A stretch of DNA of 64,000 nt from CBDDIP01 sp965229005 (GTDB taxonomy: Bacteria; Actinomycetota; Acidimicrobiia; Acidimicrobiales; Ilumatobacteraceae): positions 1,550,001-1,614,000 of the forward strand of contig CBDDIP010000002.1 in NCBI GenBank assembly GCA_965229005.1, written 5' to 3'. Positions 32,773 to 40,736 of the stretch are shown piece after piece. The translations under genes and the position numbers were made by a program. The notes under the pieces are model-generated. The model did no database searches. It had not been told where the DNA came from and saw nothing but the letters and a program-made list of their open reading frames with translations. Position 1 is the stretch's first letter; each line of letters starts with the position of its first letter.

Positions 32773-33030
32773 TCAGTCGCCCGTCGGTTGACCGATCTCG
32801 CGGAGCGCATCTCGAAGCGCGACGCGCAAGCGACGCGCGTGGTCGGGTGCGAGGTGGGCAACGAGCCCGGCGCCGGGACGGCCGACCTCCTCGACGGTGA
32901 GCACAACCCGCGGCTCGGCATCGTCGTAGTCGTCACTGATCGCCACCGCCCACGAGATCGGCGTGGCATCCTCCGCTCCCGGTGGCAGATCGGCCGGTTC
33001 GAACGGGTGGTCGTCGATGGAGCGTCGCAC
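32773..33030 (-). CDS. Small hypothetical protein
   Basis: 85 aa from a GTG. An acidic start, a beta-rich centre (SWAVAISDDYDDAEPRVVLTVEEVG) and a helical C-terminal third with Arg-rich LAPDHARRLRVALRDALREI. No family recognised. It converges on the small gene at 32527 with six bases between. Confidence 0.5.
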   Translation of the reverse strand: MRRSIDDHPFEPADLPPGAEDATPISWAVAISDDYDDAEPRVVLTVEEVGRPGAGLVAHLAPDHARRLRVALRDALREIGQPTGD

Positions 33031-33069
33031 GCGCCGGACCCTACGCCGCTCGCCCGACGGCCAGAACCG

Positions 33070-33513
33070 TCATGCGGAGACGCCGAAGGTCAGCCGCACG
33101 AGCGACGCGGTGTCGTCGAGGCGCGCGGTGAAGTCCTCGGACGTCGCGTTGGCGTTGGCCGCCGAATCGACCTGGGCGAAGGAATCGAGCACCACGGAAC
33201 GCTGCTCGGCGCTCAGCCACGGGGCGCGGTCCATCGTCGACTGCAGCTGCCCGCGCAGGTCGTCGAGTGGTTGCAGCACGCTGGTCTGCAGGTCGTCGCC
33301 GCCCGTGAGCACCTGGTCGTACTCGATGTCGAGACGCTCGAGGCCGGTGGCGATGTCGGCCGCGTCGGCCTGGACGCCGTCGACACGTTCGGTGATCGAC
33401 GGCACCTGCTGGCGACCGACGAGCAGGCCGATGCCGAACGAGAGCAGCGCGGCGACGCACGCTCCGATGATCGCCCGTTGCCGTCGCTTGCCTGCCGAGA
33501 TGTAGAGCGCCAT
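33070..33513 (-). CDS. Membrane-anchored hypothetical protein
   Basis: 147 aa. One N-terminal membrane helix (AIIGACVAALLSFGIGLLV), then about 110 residues of acidic helical sequence, probably a coiled coil facing outside. The ATG overlaps the stop of the HyuA-like gene (TGATG), so it is the fourth gene of the iron-permease operon (lipoprotein, FTR1, HyuA-like, this one). The resemblance in size and helical nature to the lipoprotein at 36833-37249 is only general. No family recognised. Confidence 0.65.
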   Translation of the reverse strand: MALYISAGKRRQRAIIGACVAALLSFGIGLLVGRQQVPSITERVDGVQADAADIATGLERLDIEYDQVLTGGDDLQTSVLQPLDDLRGQLQSTMDRAPWLSAEQRSVVLDSFAQVDSAANANATSEDFTARLDDTASLVRLTFGVSA

Positions 33514-35579
33514 CAGCGTTGCCTTCCTACGAGGTAGACGACATCCTCGCGTCCGGCGAACGGGTTCGACCCGTCTGCCGACGCGGCCAGCTCGATGAGC
33601 CGGCGTCCGTCGATGATCCACACGGTCGGCCGAAGCGTGATCGGGCCGCGATATCGAGTGTGCGCCTCGATCGACGCCGCCAAGTCGCCGGCGGTCGATC
33701 GGGCTCCGGCGATGACGATGGCTTCGTCGCCGTAACGATCGAGCACGGTGATCGTGCCGCCGTGGTCACCGAGGCGAGCGGCCGCAGCATCCTCGACGAG
33801 CCAGTACCGGCCGCACGGCTCCACCGTCGTGCCGGCCGGAGCGAGTGCCCGGGCCGTCGCTTCGTCGAGCTCATGCCGACCCGGCAACGCGCCCGCGGAC
33901 AGCCCGACGGCACCGGTGGCGATCGCCCGTACGGTGCTGCGTTCCGGCACCTCTTCGACGCGCACCTCGACGCTGGACGGGCTGGCGCCGGCGGCGACGA
34001 CCTCGGCCTCGACCTCGTCCATCATCGCGTCGAGCGTCTCGCTGTCGACTCGTTGCACGGTGCGTTCGCGCTCGGCGCGCAGCAATGAGAGCGCGTCGCC
34101 GATGGACGAGATCACCTCGGCGTGCTCGGGGATGACCAGCGGCCAGCCGAGCATCGCCGACACGTGGCGAGCCAGCCCGCCGGCGCCGCCACCGACCCCG
34201 ACGATCGACGGGCTGATGCCGGAGGTGCCGATCAGCTTGGCGGTCTTGGCGACGGTGAGCGCCAGCTCGCACACCGCTTCGCCGGCGGCGGCGAGCATGT
34301 GCTGGGCGATGGTGTCGGCGTCGTCGCGCATCGACTCGGCGACGACGGCGAACGCGGCTCGCGCAGCGCTGCCGTCGGCATAGCTGTAGTCACCAGGCTC
34401 GGTGATGCCGAGCGCGTTCGCCGCGCACGTGGTGGTGAGCGCGACGCGCTGCCCGTCGGCGGTGCGCAGTGAGACGTAGTCGCTCGGGTCGCCGGGGAGC
34501 GCGGCGCCGATCTCGACGGTGGCGCCGGTGAAGTCGTCGGCGGACATGAAGCACGCATAGTGCAGACCGGCGATGTGCGCGGAGCGAGGGCCGATGCCGT
34601 GCACGCGGCCGCGGCGGACGCGCAGCATCGACCCGCCGGCGACGCCGACGACGCGCACGTCGACGCTGCGCAACGCGGTGGCGTGCGACGCGACGCGCAC
34701 GTACGAGAGCGACGGTCGACCGGCACGGATCGCGGCGATGTTGGTGGACGTGCCACCGACCTCGATGACGATCGCGTCGGTGACACCGGTGTAGCGCAGC
34801 GCACCGGCGACCGACGCCGACGGGCCGGAGTACAGCGTGCGCACGGGAGCGGCGCGGAAGCCTTCGAGGTCGGTGGCGCCGCCGTCGCTGCGCATCACCA
34901 TCACCGGTGCGTCGATGCCGGCGTCGGCGACACCCTCGGCGACGAACGTCGCCGTGCTGATGGCGATGGGGAGGATGGAGGCGTTCAGCGCGGCGGTCAC
35001 CGTGCGCAGCTCCAGCCCGTAGAGGCCGCTCAGCTCCGTGCTCGTGCAGACGGGCAGTCCGGCGGCCATCGCCAGCGCGGCGACGGCGACCTCGTTCGTG
35101 GTGTCGTCCGGCGAGAACGCCTCGGCCACGCACACCGCTCCGACGCCCGCGTCGCGAAAGCCGGCGAGCGAAGCGGCGATCTCGGCGCTCGGCAATCCGT
35201 CGGTGACGTCGAAGAAGGCGTGGCGCACGTGCAGGCGCTTGCCCGGCGACAGCTCCACGTCCTTCAGGCGAGTTCGCTTCTCGACGCGAGCGAGGTCGGG
35301 CCGGCGGCCGAGGCCGATCACGCCGACCTCCGCAGCGTCGCCCTCGAGCAGCGCGTTGACGGCCTGCGTCGTCGAGTGCGTGACGAGCTCGATGTTGCCA
35401 GCGCCCACCTGCGCTGCCAGCTCGGCGACCGCCTGCACCACGCCGGCTGCGACGCCGCCGTCAGCGCCGTGCGTGGTTGGTACCACCGACGAGGCGACGA
35501 TGTCGCGGTGGTCGAGCGCGACCGCCACCGCCTTGGTGAAGGTGCCTCCCACGTCGACGCCGACGCGGAGCTTGCTCAT
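33513..35579 (-). CDS. Hydantoinase/oxoprolinase subunit A-like protein (HyuA)
   Basis: 688 aa. The ASKHA-type ATPase core of the family is clear: GVDVGGTFTKAVA at the start, THSTTQAVNALLEGD, LYSGPSASVAGALRYTG, and IEVGGTSTNIAAIRAG, with a C-terminal GVGGGAGGLARHV loop. HyuA normally pairs with HyuB for ATP-driven hydrolysis of hydantoins or 5-oxoproline; no HyuB is present. The ATG overlaps the stop of the FTR1 gene (ATGA), so it is made together with an iron permease, an unusual pairing. Confidence 0.88.
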   Translation of the reverse strand: MSKLRVGVDVGGTFTKAVAVALDHRDIVASSVVPTTHGADGGVAAGVVQAVAELAAQVGAGNIELVTHSTTQAVNALLEGDAAEVGVIGLGRRPDLARVEKRTRLKDVELSPGKRLHVRHAFFDVTDGLPSAEIAASLAGFRDAGVGAVCVAEAFSPDDTTNEVAVAALAMAAGLPVCTSTELSGLYGLELRTVTAALNASILPIAISTATFVAEGVADAGIDAPVMVMRSDGGATDLEGFRAAPVRTLYSGPSASVAGALRYTGVTDAIVIEVGGTSTNIAAIRAGRPSLSYVRVASHATALRSVDVRVVGVAGGSMLRVRRGRVHGIGPRSAHIAGLHYACFMSADDFTGATVEIGAALPGDPSDYVSLRTADGQRVALTTTCAANALGITEPGDYSYADGSAARAAFAVVAESMRDDADTIAQHMLAAAGEAVCELALTVAKTAKLIGTSGISPSIVGVGGGAGGLARHVSAMLGWPLVIPEHAEVISSIGDALSLLRAERERTVQRVDSETLDAMMDEVEAEVVAAGASPSSVEVRVEEVPERSTVRAIATGAVGLSAGALPGRHELDEATARALAPAGTTVEPCGRYWLVEDAAAARLGDHGGTITVLDRYGDEAIVIAGARSTAGDLAASIEAHTRYRGPITLRPTVWIIDGRRLIELAASADGSNPFAGREDVVYLVGRQR

Positions 35580-36823
35580 GTGCGAGCTGCTGCCAGGTGC
35601 CGGGCCGGGCGCGCCCCCAGGCGCGGCTTGATGACGAACACGTACAACGCTCCGGCAAGGTACACGGCGGCCAGCGCGGCCTGGGCGATGAGCGAGGGCG
35701 CGGTGGGCCACACCCCCGTTGCCTCGGCGAGGAAGATCGGCAGACGCGGCCCGCTGGTGCGCCGGTAGCTGATGACGTCGGCGGCTTGCAGCGTGTGCAC
35801 GGCGTTGCCGAGGAAGGCGACCGAGGTGGCCATCACGAGTGCGACCGCGGTGTTCATGAACACCTTCACCGGCAGCTTGCGACCGAGCTTGAACACCGCG
35901 AACGCGACGCCGGTGAGGGCGACGAGGGCAAGTCCGACGCCGAGGAGGATGTACCCGCCGAGGCCTTCACCGAAGGTCAGCAGGGATTGGTAGAACAGCG
36001 CGGTCTCGAAGCCCTCGCGGTAGACAGCGGTGAAGCCGACGGCGACGAGCGAGGCGGTGCTGCCCACGCTGATCGCGCTCCACAGCCGGGCGCGCACGAA
36101 CTCCATCCATCGCTTCTGCTCGAGGCGGGCGATGAGCCAGAACGAGACGTAGAAGAGCACGGCGACCGCGACGAGCGCGGTGATCGCTTCCAGCACCTCT
36201 CGGCCGACAGGCAAGAGACCGAAGATCGTCGGCATCAGCAGGACGGTGAGGACGGTGGCGACCGCGGCGAGCGCCACACCACCGAGGATCGGCTTGATGT
36301 ACTGGGGGCTGCGCGCCGCTTCGAGGTACCCGAGCAGCACCGACAGCAGCAGCACGATCTCGAAGCCCTCGCGGAACAGGATCAGGAACGACTGGCCCGC
36401 GACCAGCGCGGGCGCGCCGACGCCGGCGTCGGTGAGCTTGCGCTCGGCCTGGTCGAGCAGGTCGCGCAGCACGATGATCTCGTCGCGGATCGTGTCGATC
36501 GGCTTGCCATCGCTGATCGCGGTGCGGATCGTGGCGAACTGGAACTCGGTGGTGATGGTCAGCTCGTTGTCGGCGATGCGCAGCGGGATCTCGACCAGCT
36601 CGAAGTGCGAGAGGTAACCGTCCTTCGCCTCCGCCAGTGCTTCGTCAGCGCGACCGTCCTTGATCAGCGCCAGCGTCTCGTCGACCGAATTGCGGGTCGC
36701 ATCGAGCAGCTTGATCGCCTCGTCGCGAGACGCACTGGGGCGCGGGCCGCCGGCGTGCGCGACCGACGGGATCAGCGCGCTGGCCCCGAGCACGAGCAGC
36801 AGGAAGGCGACGAGACGCCGCAT
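35576..36823 (-). CDS. efeU: FTR1-family iron permease with extracytoplasmic N-terminal domain (EfeU-like)
   Basis: 415 aa. Signal peptide (ALIPSVAHAGG), then about 110 residues of helical periplasm-type domain, then seven membrane helices. Two REGFE motifs (LFREGFEIVLLL near 150 and YREGFETALFY near 270) are the FTR1 iron-transfer sites. FTR1/EfeU imports ferric iron after oxidation or peroxidase action. It is preceded by a lipoprotein gene, while EfeO and EfeB lie 3-5 kb away, so the usual efeUOB operon is split. Confidence 0.92.
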   Translation of the reverse strand: MRRLVAFLLLVLGASALIPSVAHAGGPRPSASRDEAIKLLDATRNSVDETLALIKDGRADEALAEAKDGYLSHFELVEIPLRIADNELTITTEFQFATIRTAISDGKPIDTIRDEIIVLRDLLDQAERKLTDAGVGAPALVAGQSFLILFREGFEIVLLLSVLLGYLEAARSPQYIKPILGGVALAAVATVLTVLLMPTIFGLLPVGREVLEAITALVAVAVLFYVSFWLIARLEQKRWMEFVRARLWSAISVGSTASLVAVGFTAVYREGFETALFYQSLLTFGEGLGGYILLGVGLALVALTGVAFAVFKLGRKLPVKVFMNTAVALVMATSVAFLGNAVHTLQAADVISYRRTSGPRLPIFLAEATGVWPTAPSLIAQAALAAVYLAGALYVFVIKPRLGARPARHLAAART

Positions 36824-36832
36824 CGTCGACCG

Positions 36833-37249
36833 TCAGCCCGGGAACTTGATCAGGTACGCGGCAGAGGTGGTGGCGAACTTGGCAGCCGCCGCGGACATCG
36901 CCGCGGTGTCCTTGGCCTTGGCGGCGTCGTCGAAGGCGGCCAGCGCGTCCTCGAAGTCGAGGTAGCTGGCAGCGTCGTTCTCACGCACGGTGCCCTCGTA
37001 GGCGAACCACGACGCCTCGATCTCGTCGAGACGGCCCTCGGCCGCGTCTGCGGAGGCAGCCACCTCGACGAGCAGGGCGTTGGTCTCCGCCAGGCCTGTG
37101 GTGACCTGCGCGTCGGGGACGAGCACGTAGGTCTCCTCGGTGGCCGGCGTGTCCGACGACTTGGCGTCGTCGCTGCCACACGCGGCGAGCGCTCCACCGC
37201 TCAGCACGGTGAGAGCCAGTGCGCCGACGAAGAACTTTGTCTGCTTCAT
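36833..37249 (-). CDS. Small lipoprotein, possible iron-permease partner
   Basis: 138 aa from the ATG at 37249 (an ATG three codons earlier is the alternative). Signal peptide and lipobox ALAAC, then an acidic linker and an all-helical body. Helical segments resemble a minimal version of the M75/EfeO helical domain or of the FTR1 N-terminal domain, but no HxxE metal motif is seen. It heads the operon with FTR1 and lies below the iron-box palindrome at 37273-37286. Role in iron delivery is inferred from context. Confidence 0.7.
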   Translation of the reverse strand: MKQTKFFVGALALTVLSGGALAACGSDDAKSSDTPATEETYVLVPDAQVTTGLAETNALLVEVAASADAAEGRLDEIEASWFAYEGTVRENDAASYLDFEDALAAFDDAAKAKDTAAMSAAAAKFATTSAAYLIKFPG

Positions 37250-37272
37250 GAAATCCATGGTACCTGGGCTTG

Positions 37273-37286
37273 TTAGGCGTGCCTAA
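37273..37286. promoter_or_regulatory. Iron-box palindrome 1
   Basis: TTAGGCGTGCCTAA, a perfect 6-2-6 palindrome between the divergent lipoprotein/FTR1 operon and the ferritin-like gene. The TTAGG/CCTAA ends recall DtxR/IdeR half-sites, though the spacing is four bases instead of nine. It is the best of four related sites in this window. Confidence 0.65.
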
Positions 37287-37306
37287 TCGTCCGCTAGGTT
37301 GTTTTC

Positions 37307-37762
37307 GTGGCCCTCGAAGTCGACACCGCGACGGTGAACAAGATCCTCAACGACATCCTGGAGGCCGAGCTCTCCGGCGTGGTGCGCTACACGCACTACT
37401 CGCTGATGATCACCGGACCGAACCGGATCCCGCTCGTCGCCTTCATGAAGGCGCAGGCCTCGGAGTCGTTGCTGCACGCCCAGCAGGTCGGCGAGATCCT
37501 CACCGGTCTTGGTGGGCACCCGTCGTTGCGCATCGCCCCGATCGAGGAGACCCATCGCCACGAGATCCACGACATCCTGGCCGAGAGCGTGGCGCACGAG
37601 CGCGAGGCCCTGAGCCTGTACCGCACGCTGCTGGCCGCCGTGGAGAAGTCGTCGGTGTTCCTCGAGGAGTTCGCCCGTGGGCAGATCAGCACCGAGGAGC
37701 AGCACCAGCTCGAGCTGAGCAAGATGCTGCGCGACTTCGCACCGCACACAGGTGTCGGCTGA
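37307..37762 (+). CDS. Ferritin-like/bacterioferritin protein
   Basis: 151 aa from a GTG at 37307, 20 bases beyond iron-box 1. Four-helix plan with metal ligands in the expected places: Glu in ILEAELSGVVRYTHYS, ExxH in SESLLHAQQ, Glu in SVAHEREAL and ExxH in STEEQHQLEL. It should store iron or detoxify ferrous iron. Divergent from the iron-permease operon, so both are placed under one iron sensor. Overlaps the next gene by TGATG. Confidence 0.85.
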   Translation: MALEVDTATVNKILNDILEAELSGVVRYTHYSLMITGPNRIPLVAFMKAQASESLLHAQQVGEILTGLGGHPSLRIAPIEETHRHEIHDILAESVAHEREALSLYRTLLAAVEKSSVFLEEFARGQISTEEQHQLELSKMLRDFAPHTGVG

Positions 37763-38112
37763 TGGCTGCACCCGCCTGCCTCGTGCTCTGCGCCGGCAAG
37801 GACTGTCGCGGCTCCAAGGGCTTCGACGCGCTGGCCGAGGTGGTCGCCGAGGAGCGTCACTCGCTGCAGGCGCCGTGCCAGGGGTTGTGCCACGGACCGA
37901 TCGTCGGTGTTCGCATCCGCGGTGAGATGCGCTGGTTCGATCGCATCCGCAGCTCGAAGGAGCGCGACGCACTGGTCAAGGCCGTGCGCCGCGAGCAGAT
38001 CGGTGATCGACTGGCCGACCACGAGGTGCGCAGCCGGCGCGGGGAGCTCAAGCACTCCGGCCGCCTCCAGCCGCTGACGCCCAAGTCGCGCCGCAAGCTC
38101 CGCGCCGCCTGA
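37762..38112 (+). CDS. Thioredoxin-like [2Fe-2S] ferredoxin
   Basis: 116 aa. LCAGKDCRGSKG and PCQGLCHGP give four Cys in the C-x4-C and C-x3-C pattern of thioredoxin-like ferredoxins (NuoE/Shethna type). The C-terminal 40 residues are very basic. Such proteins pass electrons; beside a ferritin it could serve iron release, like bacterioferritin-associated ferredoxin. Coupled to the ferritin gene by a TGATG junction. Confidence 0.8.
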   Translation: MAAPACLVLCAGKDCRGSKGFDALAEVVAEERHSLQAPCQGLCHGPIVGVRIRGEMRWFDRIRSSKERDALVKAVRREQIGDRLADHEVRSRRGELKHSGRLQPLTPKSRRKLRAA

Positions 38113-38138
38113 CCAGGGTCGCCTGCCCGGCAGGTTTG

Positions 38139-38238
38139 GTGTGGAGGGTTTGGCGCGCGCTCGGGTGGGCGTGGAACCCTCCGCGGGGTTGGTGTGGAGG
38201 GTTTGGCGCGCGCCCGGGTGGGCGTGGAACCCTCCACC
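38139..38238. repeat. Palindromic 53-bp repeat array 1 (2 units)
   Basis: Two units with a 53-bp period, each beginning GTGTGGAGGGTTT and ending AACCCTCC, with an inner CGCCC-GGGT-GGGCG stem. Same family and orientation as the arrays at 59701 and 61141. It lies between the convergent ferredoxin and efeB genes, followed by a further inverted repeat ACCTGACC-G-GGTCAGGT at 38241-38257 that covers the efeB stop codon. Confidence 0.85.
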
Positions 38239-38251
38239 CGACCTGACCGGG

Positions 38252-39481
38252 TCAGGTGAAGAGAGCGGCGGCGAAGGGTTCGCCGGCGGTGCGCCGACCT
38301 GCCGGCACGAAGAAGAAGCCGCCGCCGACGGGACGGATGTACTCCTCGAGCGCCTCGCCGTTCAGCCGCTCCTGCACGGCGATGAACCCGTCGCGCAGGC
38401 TGCGCTGGAAGCAGACGAACAGCAGGCCCTGGTCGAGCTGCCCGTCGGTGGTGAACCCGGCGGAGTAGTTGAAGCCGCGGCGCAGGATCAGGTTCTTGGC
38501 TGTCGCGTCAGTGCGTGGGTTGGCGATGCGAATGTGCGCGGTGAGGGGCGTGATGACGCCCTGCGGGTCGTCGCCGTACCGCGGCTCGTCCTGCTCGCGC
38601 GTGCCGTCGAGCGGCGCGCCACTGTCCTTGGATCGACCGATGATCAGCTCCTGCGTGCGCAAGGCGGTGCGGTCCCAGAACTCGACCCGGTTGCGGATGA
38701 CGCGAACGACTTGGTAGCTGCCGCCGACGGCCCATGCCGGCTCGTCGTCGCCGTCGCGAATCCACACGTGCTCGTCCATCAGCGAGTCGGTCGTCGCCAG
38801 GTTCGCGGTGCCGTCCTTGAAGCCGAGGAGGTTGCGCGTGCTCGTCCGCCCGGCGCCGAGCGTGTTCGGCTGAACGAAGCCGTTCATCATCCACCGCAGC
38901 GTCAGGTAACGGCGGCTGACCCGCATCAGCCGACGGAGCGCGTGGTTGACGGTCTCCTCGGTGGCGCCGCAGAGCTGCAGCACGAGGTCGCCGTGGCTGC
39001 GGTCCTCGTGCGGCTCGTCGTTGGGGAAGTTGGGCATCGCCGTCAGCTGCTTGGGTGAGCGATCGCGCAGACCGAAGCGATCATCGAACAGCGAGGCGCC
39101 GAGGCCGAGCGTGATCGTGAGGTCGTCGGGCGTGATGCGGTCGCCGAGGATGCCGTTGTCGGCGGGCGGCAGCAGCGGGTCGTTCGGCTTCGGCAGCTTG
39201 CCGCTGACGAGCTGATCGGTCTCGTCGGCCAACGCCTGCAGCAGGGTCTGGAGCTCGGCGCGAGACGAGGCCGTGGTGTCGAACGCGGCAACGATCGCGT
39301 GCGACGGCTGCGGCGTGGTGATGCCCGGCTGATGGTCGCCGAGGTGGTCGATGAACTGGTGGCTCGCCTCGGCACTGGCCGATTCGTCACTGCAACTGCC
39401 GAGCACGACCGCGCCGACGGCGGCGGTGCCGGCGACGGCACCGGCTCCGAGGAACGCACGGCGGCTGAGACGGTCGGACAT
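38252..39481 (-). CDS. efeB: DyP-type peroxidase EfeB
   Basis: 409 aa from the ATG at 39481. Twin-arginine signal (SRRAFLGAG, then a hydrophobic core), needed to export the heme-loaded protein. The DyP signature GFKDGTANLA holds the distal Asp, and TSTRNLLG comes just before it. EfeB deferrochelates heme or oxidises ferrous iron at the cell surface for EfeU. It follows efeO by 34 bp in the same direction. Confidence 0.93.
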   Translation of the reverse strand: MSDRLSRRAFLGAGAVAGTAAVGAVVLGSCSDESASAEASHQFIDHLGDHQPGITTPQPSHAIVAAFDTTASSRAELQTLLQALADETDQLVSGKLPKPNDPLLPPADNGILGDRITPDDLTITLGLGASLFDDRFGLRDRSPKQLTAMPNFPNDEPHEDRSHGDLVLQLCGATEETVNHALRRLMRVSRRYLTLRWMMNGFVQPNTLGAGRTSTRNLLGFKDGTANLATTDSLMDEHVWIRDGDDEPAWAVGGSYQVVRVIRNRVEFWDRTALRTQELIIGRSKDSGAPLDGTREQDEPRYGDDPQGVITPLTAHIRIANPRTDATAKNLILRRGFNYSAGFTTDGQLDQGLLFVCFQRSLRDGFIAVQERLNGEALEEYIRPVGGGFFFVPAGRRTAGEPFAAALFT

Positions 39482-39515
39482 GTCGGCCGACAACGCTACG
39501 GGTGAGTCCGGGTCA

Positions 39516-40679
39516 TCACGACGCCACGGTCAGGCCGAGCGACCCGGTCACCTGGCTGAGCTCTTCGGACAGCTGGGCCAGCTCGGTCTTGAACTTGGCC
39601 CGGTCGGCCTCGGTGACGTTCTCGTACGACTGGAACGCATCCCCGTCCTGGTACGTGTCGAGCAGCGCGTTGACCCGTTCGAACGATGCGGCGAGGTCGT
39701 CGGCCAACGTGGCGTTGACGCCGCGCAGCAGCGGCCCGACGAGATCGACGACCTTCTTGGCGCCGTCGACGTTGGCCGCGAACGTTGCCAGGTCGGTGTG
39801 CGAGTAGCGGTCTTCCTCGCCCGTGGTCTTCGTCTGGGCCGCTTCCTCGATGAGCGCCGCGGCACCGTTGGTCATCACCTGCGGCTGGATGTCGATGGTC
39901 TTGATGCTCGTGGCGAGCGAGGTGATGTCGGCGTCGAGGCGGTCGGCCAGTGCCGGCAGGTCGACCTCGGCGCCGTCGATCGTGCCCTGCGCCCAGAGGC
40001 CGTACTCGATGGCGTGGAAGCCGGTGAAGTCCGGGTCGGCCTCAGCCTTGGGGAAGTCGTCGGAGCGGGAGTCGATGACGCCGTCGCTGTCCGGGAACAG
40101 CTCGGCGACGGGCTCGATGATCTCCCAGTTGACGCGGACGACGGGGTAGAGCTCCTTGGCCGTCTCGGTGTCGCCGGCCCGCACTGCGTCGGTGAACGCC
40201 TTGATGTTGGTCTCCAGCTCCTCGACCTGACCGATCACGAACGTCTGGTACTCAGCCGTGGCCGCGGCGAGTGCGGACGCGTCGACGACGGTGGTCGTCG
40301 GTCCGGCACCGCTGTCGCCGGTGATCGTGAGCTGCGTACGCGGATCGCTCGGCCGGCCGCAGATGATCTCGTAATCGCCGGGTGCGAGAGCGACCGCGTA
40401 GGTCTCCGTCTTGCCGGCGTCGACGAACTTCTCGGTGAGGATCTCGGGCGTCTTGCTGAGGATCTCGAACTCGGCTTGGTCGTCCGTCTTGTTGGTGACG
40501 GCGAAGCTCACGGAGCCGGTGGGTGCGGTGAGGGCCAGCGGGTCGCAACCGTTGTCCGTGAGGTTCACGGCGATGCCCTTGGCGGCGCCGTCGTCCTGCT
40601 TGTCGTCGCTGCCGCACGATGCGAGGGCGAGGAGCAGGGGCGTGGCCAGGCAGAGGACCGTGGTGGTGCGAGTGCGCAT
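39516..40679 (-). CDS. efeO: Iron-uptake lipoprotein EfeO (cupredoxin plus M75 domain)
   Basis: 387 aa from the ATG at 40679, chosen for its lipoprotein signal (LALASC); an upstream ATG at 40697 adds six residues. The N-terminal cupredoxin-like domain (about 35-115) is followed by an M75/imelysin domain with FTGFHAIEYGLW, the HxxE metal motif. EfeO captures ferric iron and hands it to the permease. The iron-box at 40690-40703 overlaps the promoter or start region. Transcribed together with efeB. Confidence 0.92.
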   Translation of the reverse strand: MRTRTTTVLCLATPLLLALASCGSDDKQDDGAAKGIAVNLTDNGCDPLALTAPTGSVSFAVTNKTDDQAEFEILSKTPEILTEKFVDAGKTETYAVALAPGDYEIICGRPSDPRTQLTITGDSGAGPTTTVVDASALAAATAEYQTFVIGQVEELETNIKAFTDAVRAGDTETAKELYPVVRVNWEIIEPVAELFPDSDGVIDSRSDDFPKAEADPDFTGFHAIEYGLWAQGTIDGAEVDLPALADRLDADITSLATSIKTIDIQPQVMTNGAAALIEEAAQTKTTGEEDRYSHTDLATFAANVDGAKKVVDLVGPLLRGVNATLADDLAASFERVNALLDTYQDGDAFQSYENVTEADRAKFKTELAQLSEELSQVTGSLGLTVAS

Positions 40680-40689
40680 GAGGAGAATA

Positions 40690-40703
40690 GTAGGCATCCC
40701 TAA
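40690..40703. promoter_or_regulatory. Iron-box palindrome 2 (efeO)
   Basis: GTAGGCATCCCTAA, matching 11 of 14 positions of box 1, lies directly upstream of the efeO start. Its position over the expected -10 region fits repression by an iron-loaded regulator. Confidence 0.5.
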
Positions 40704-40736
40704 CAGATACCCACAACTTCCCCTGTGGTCTTCCCG

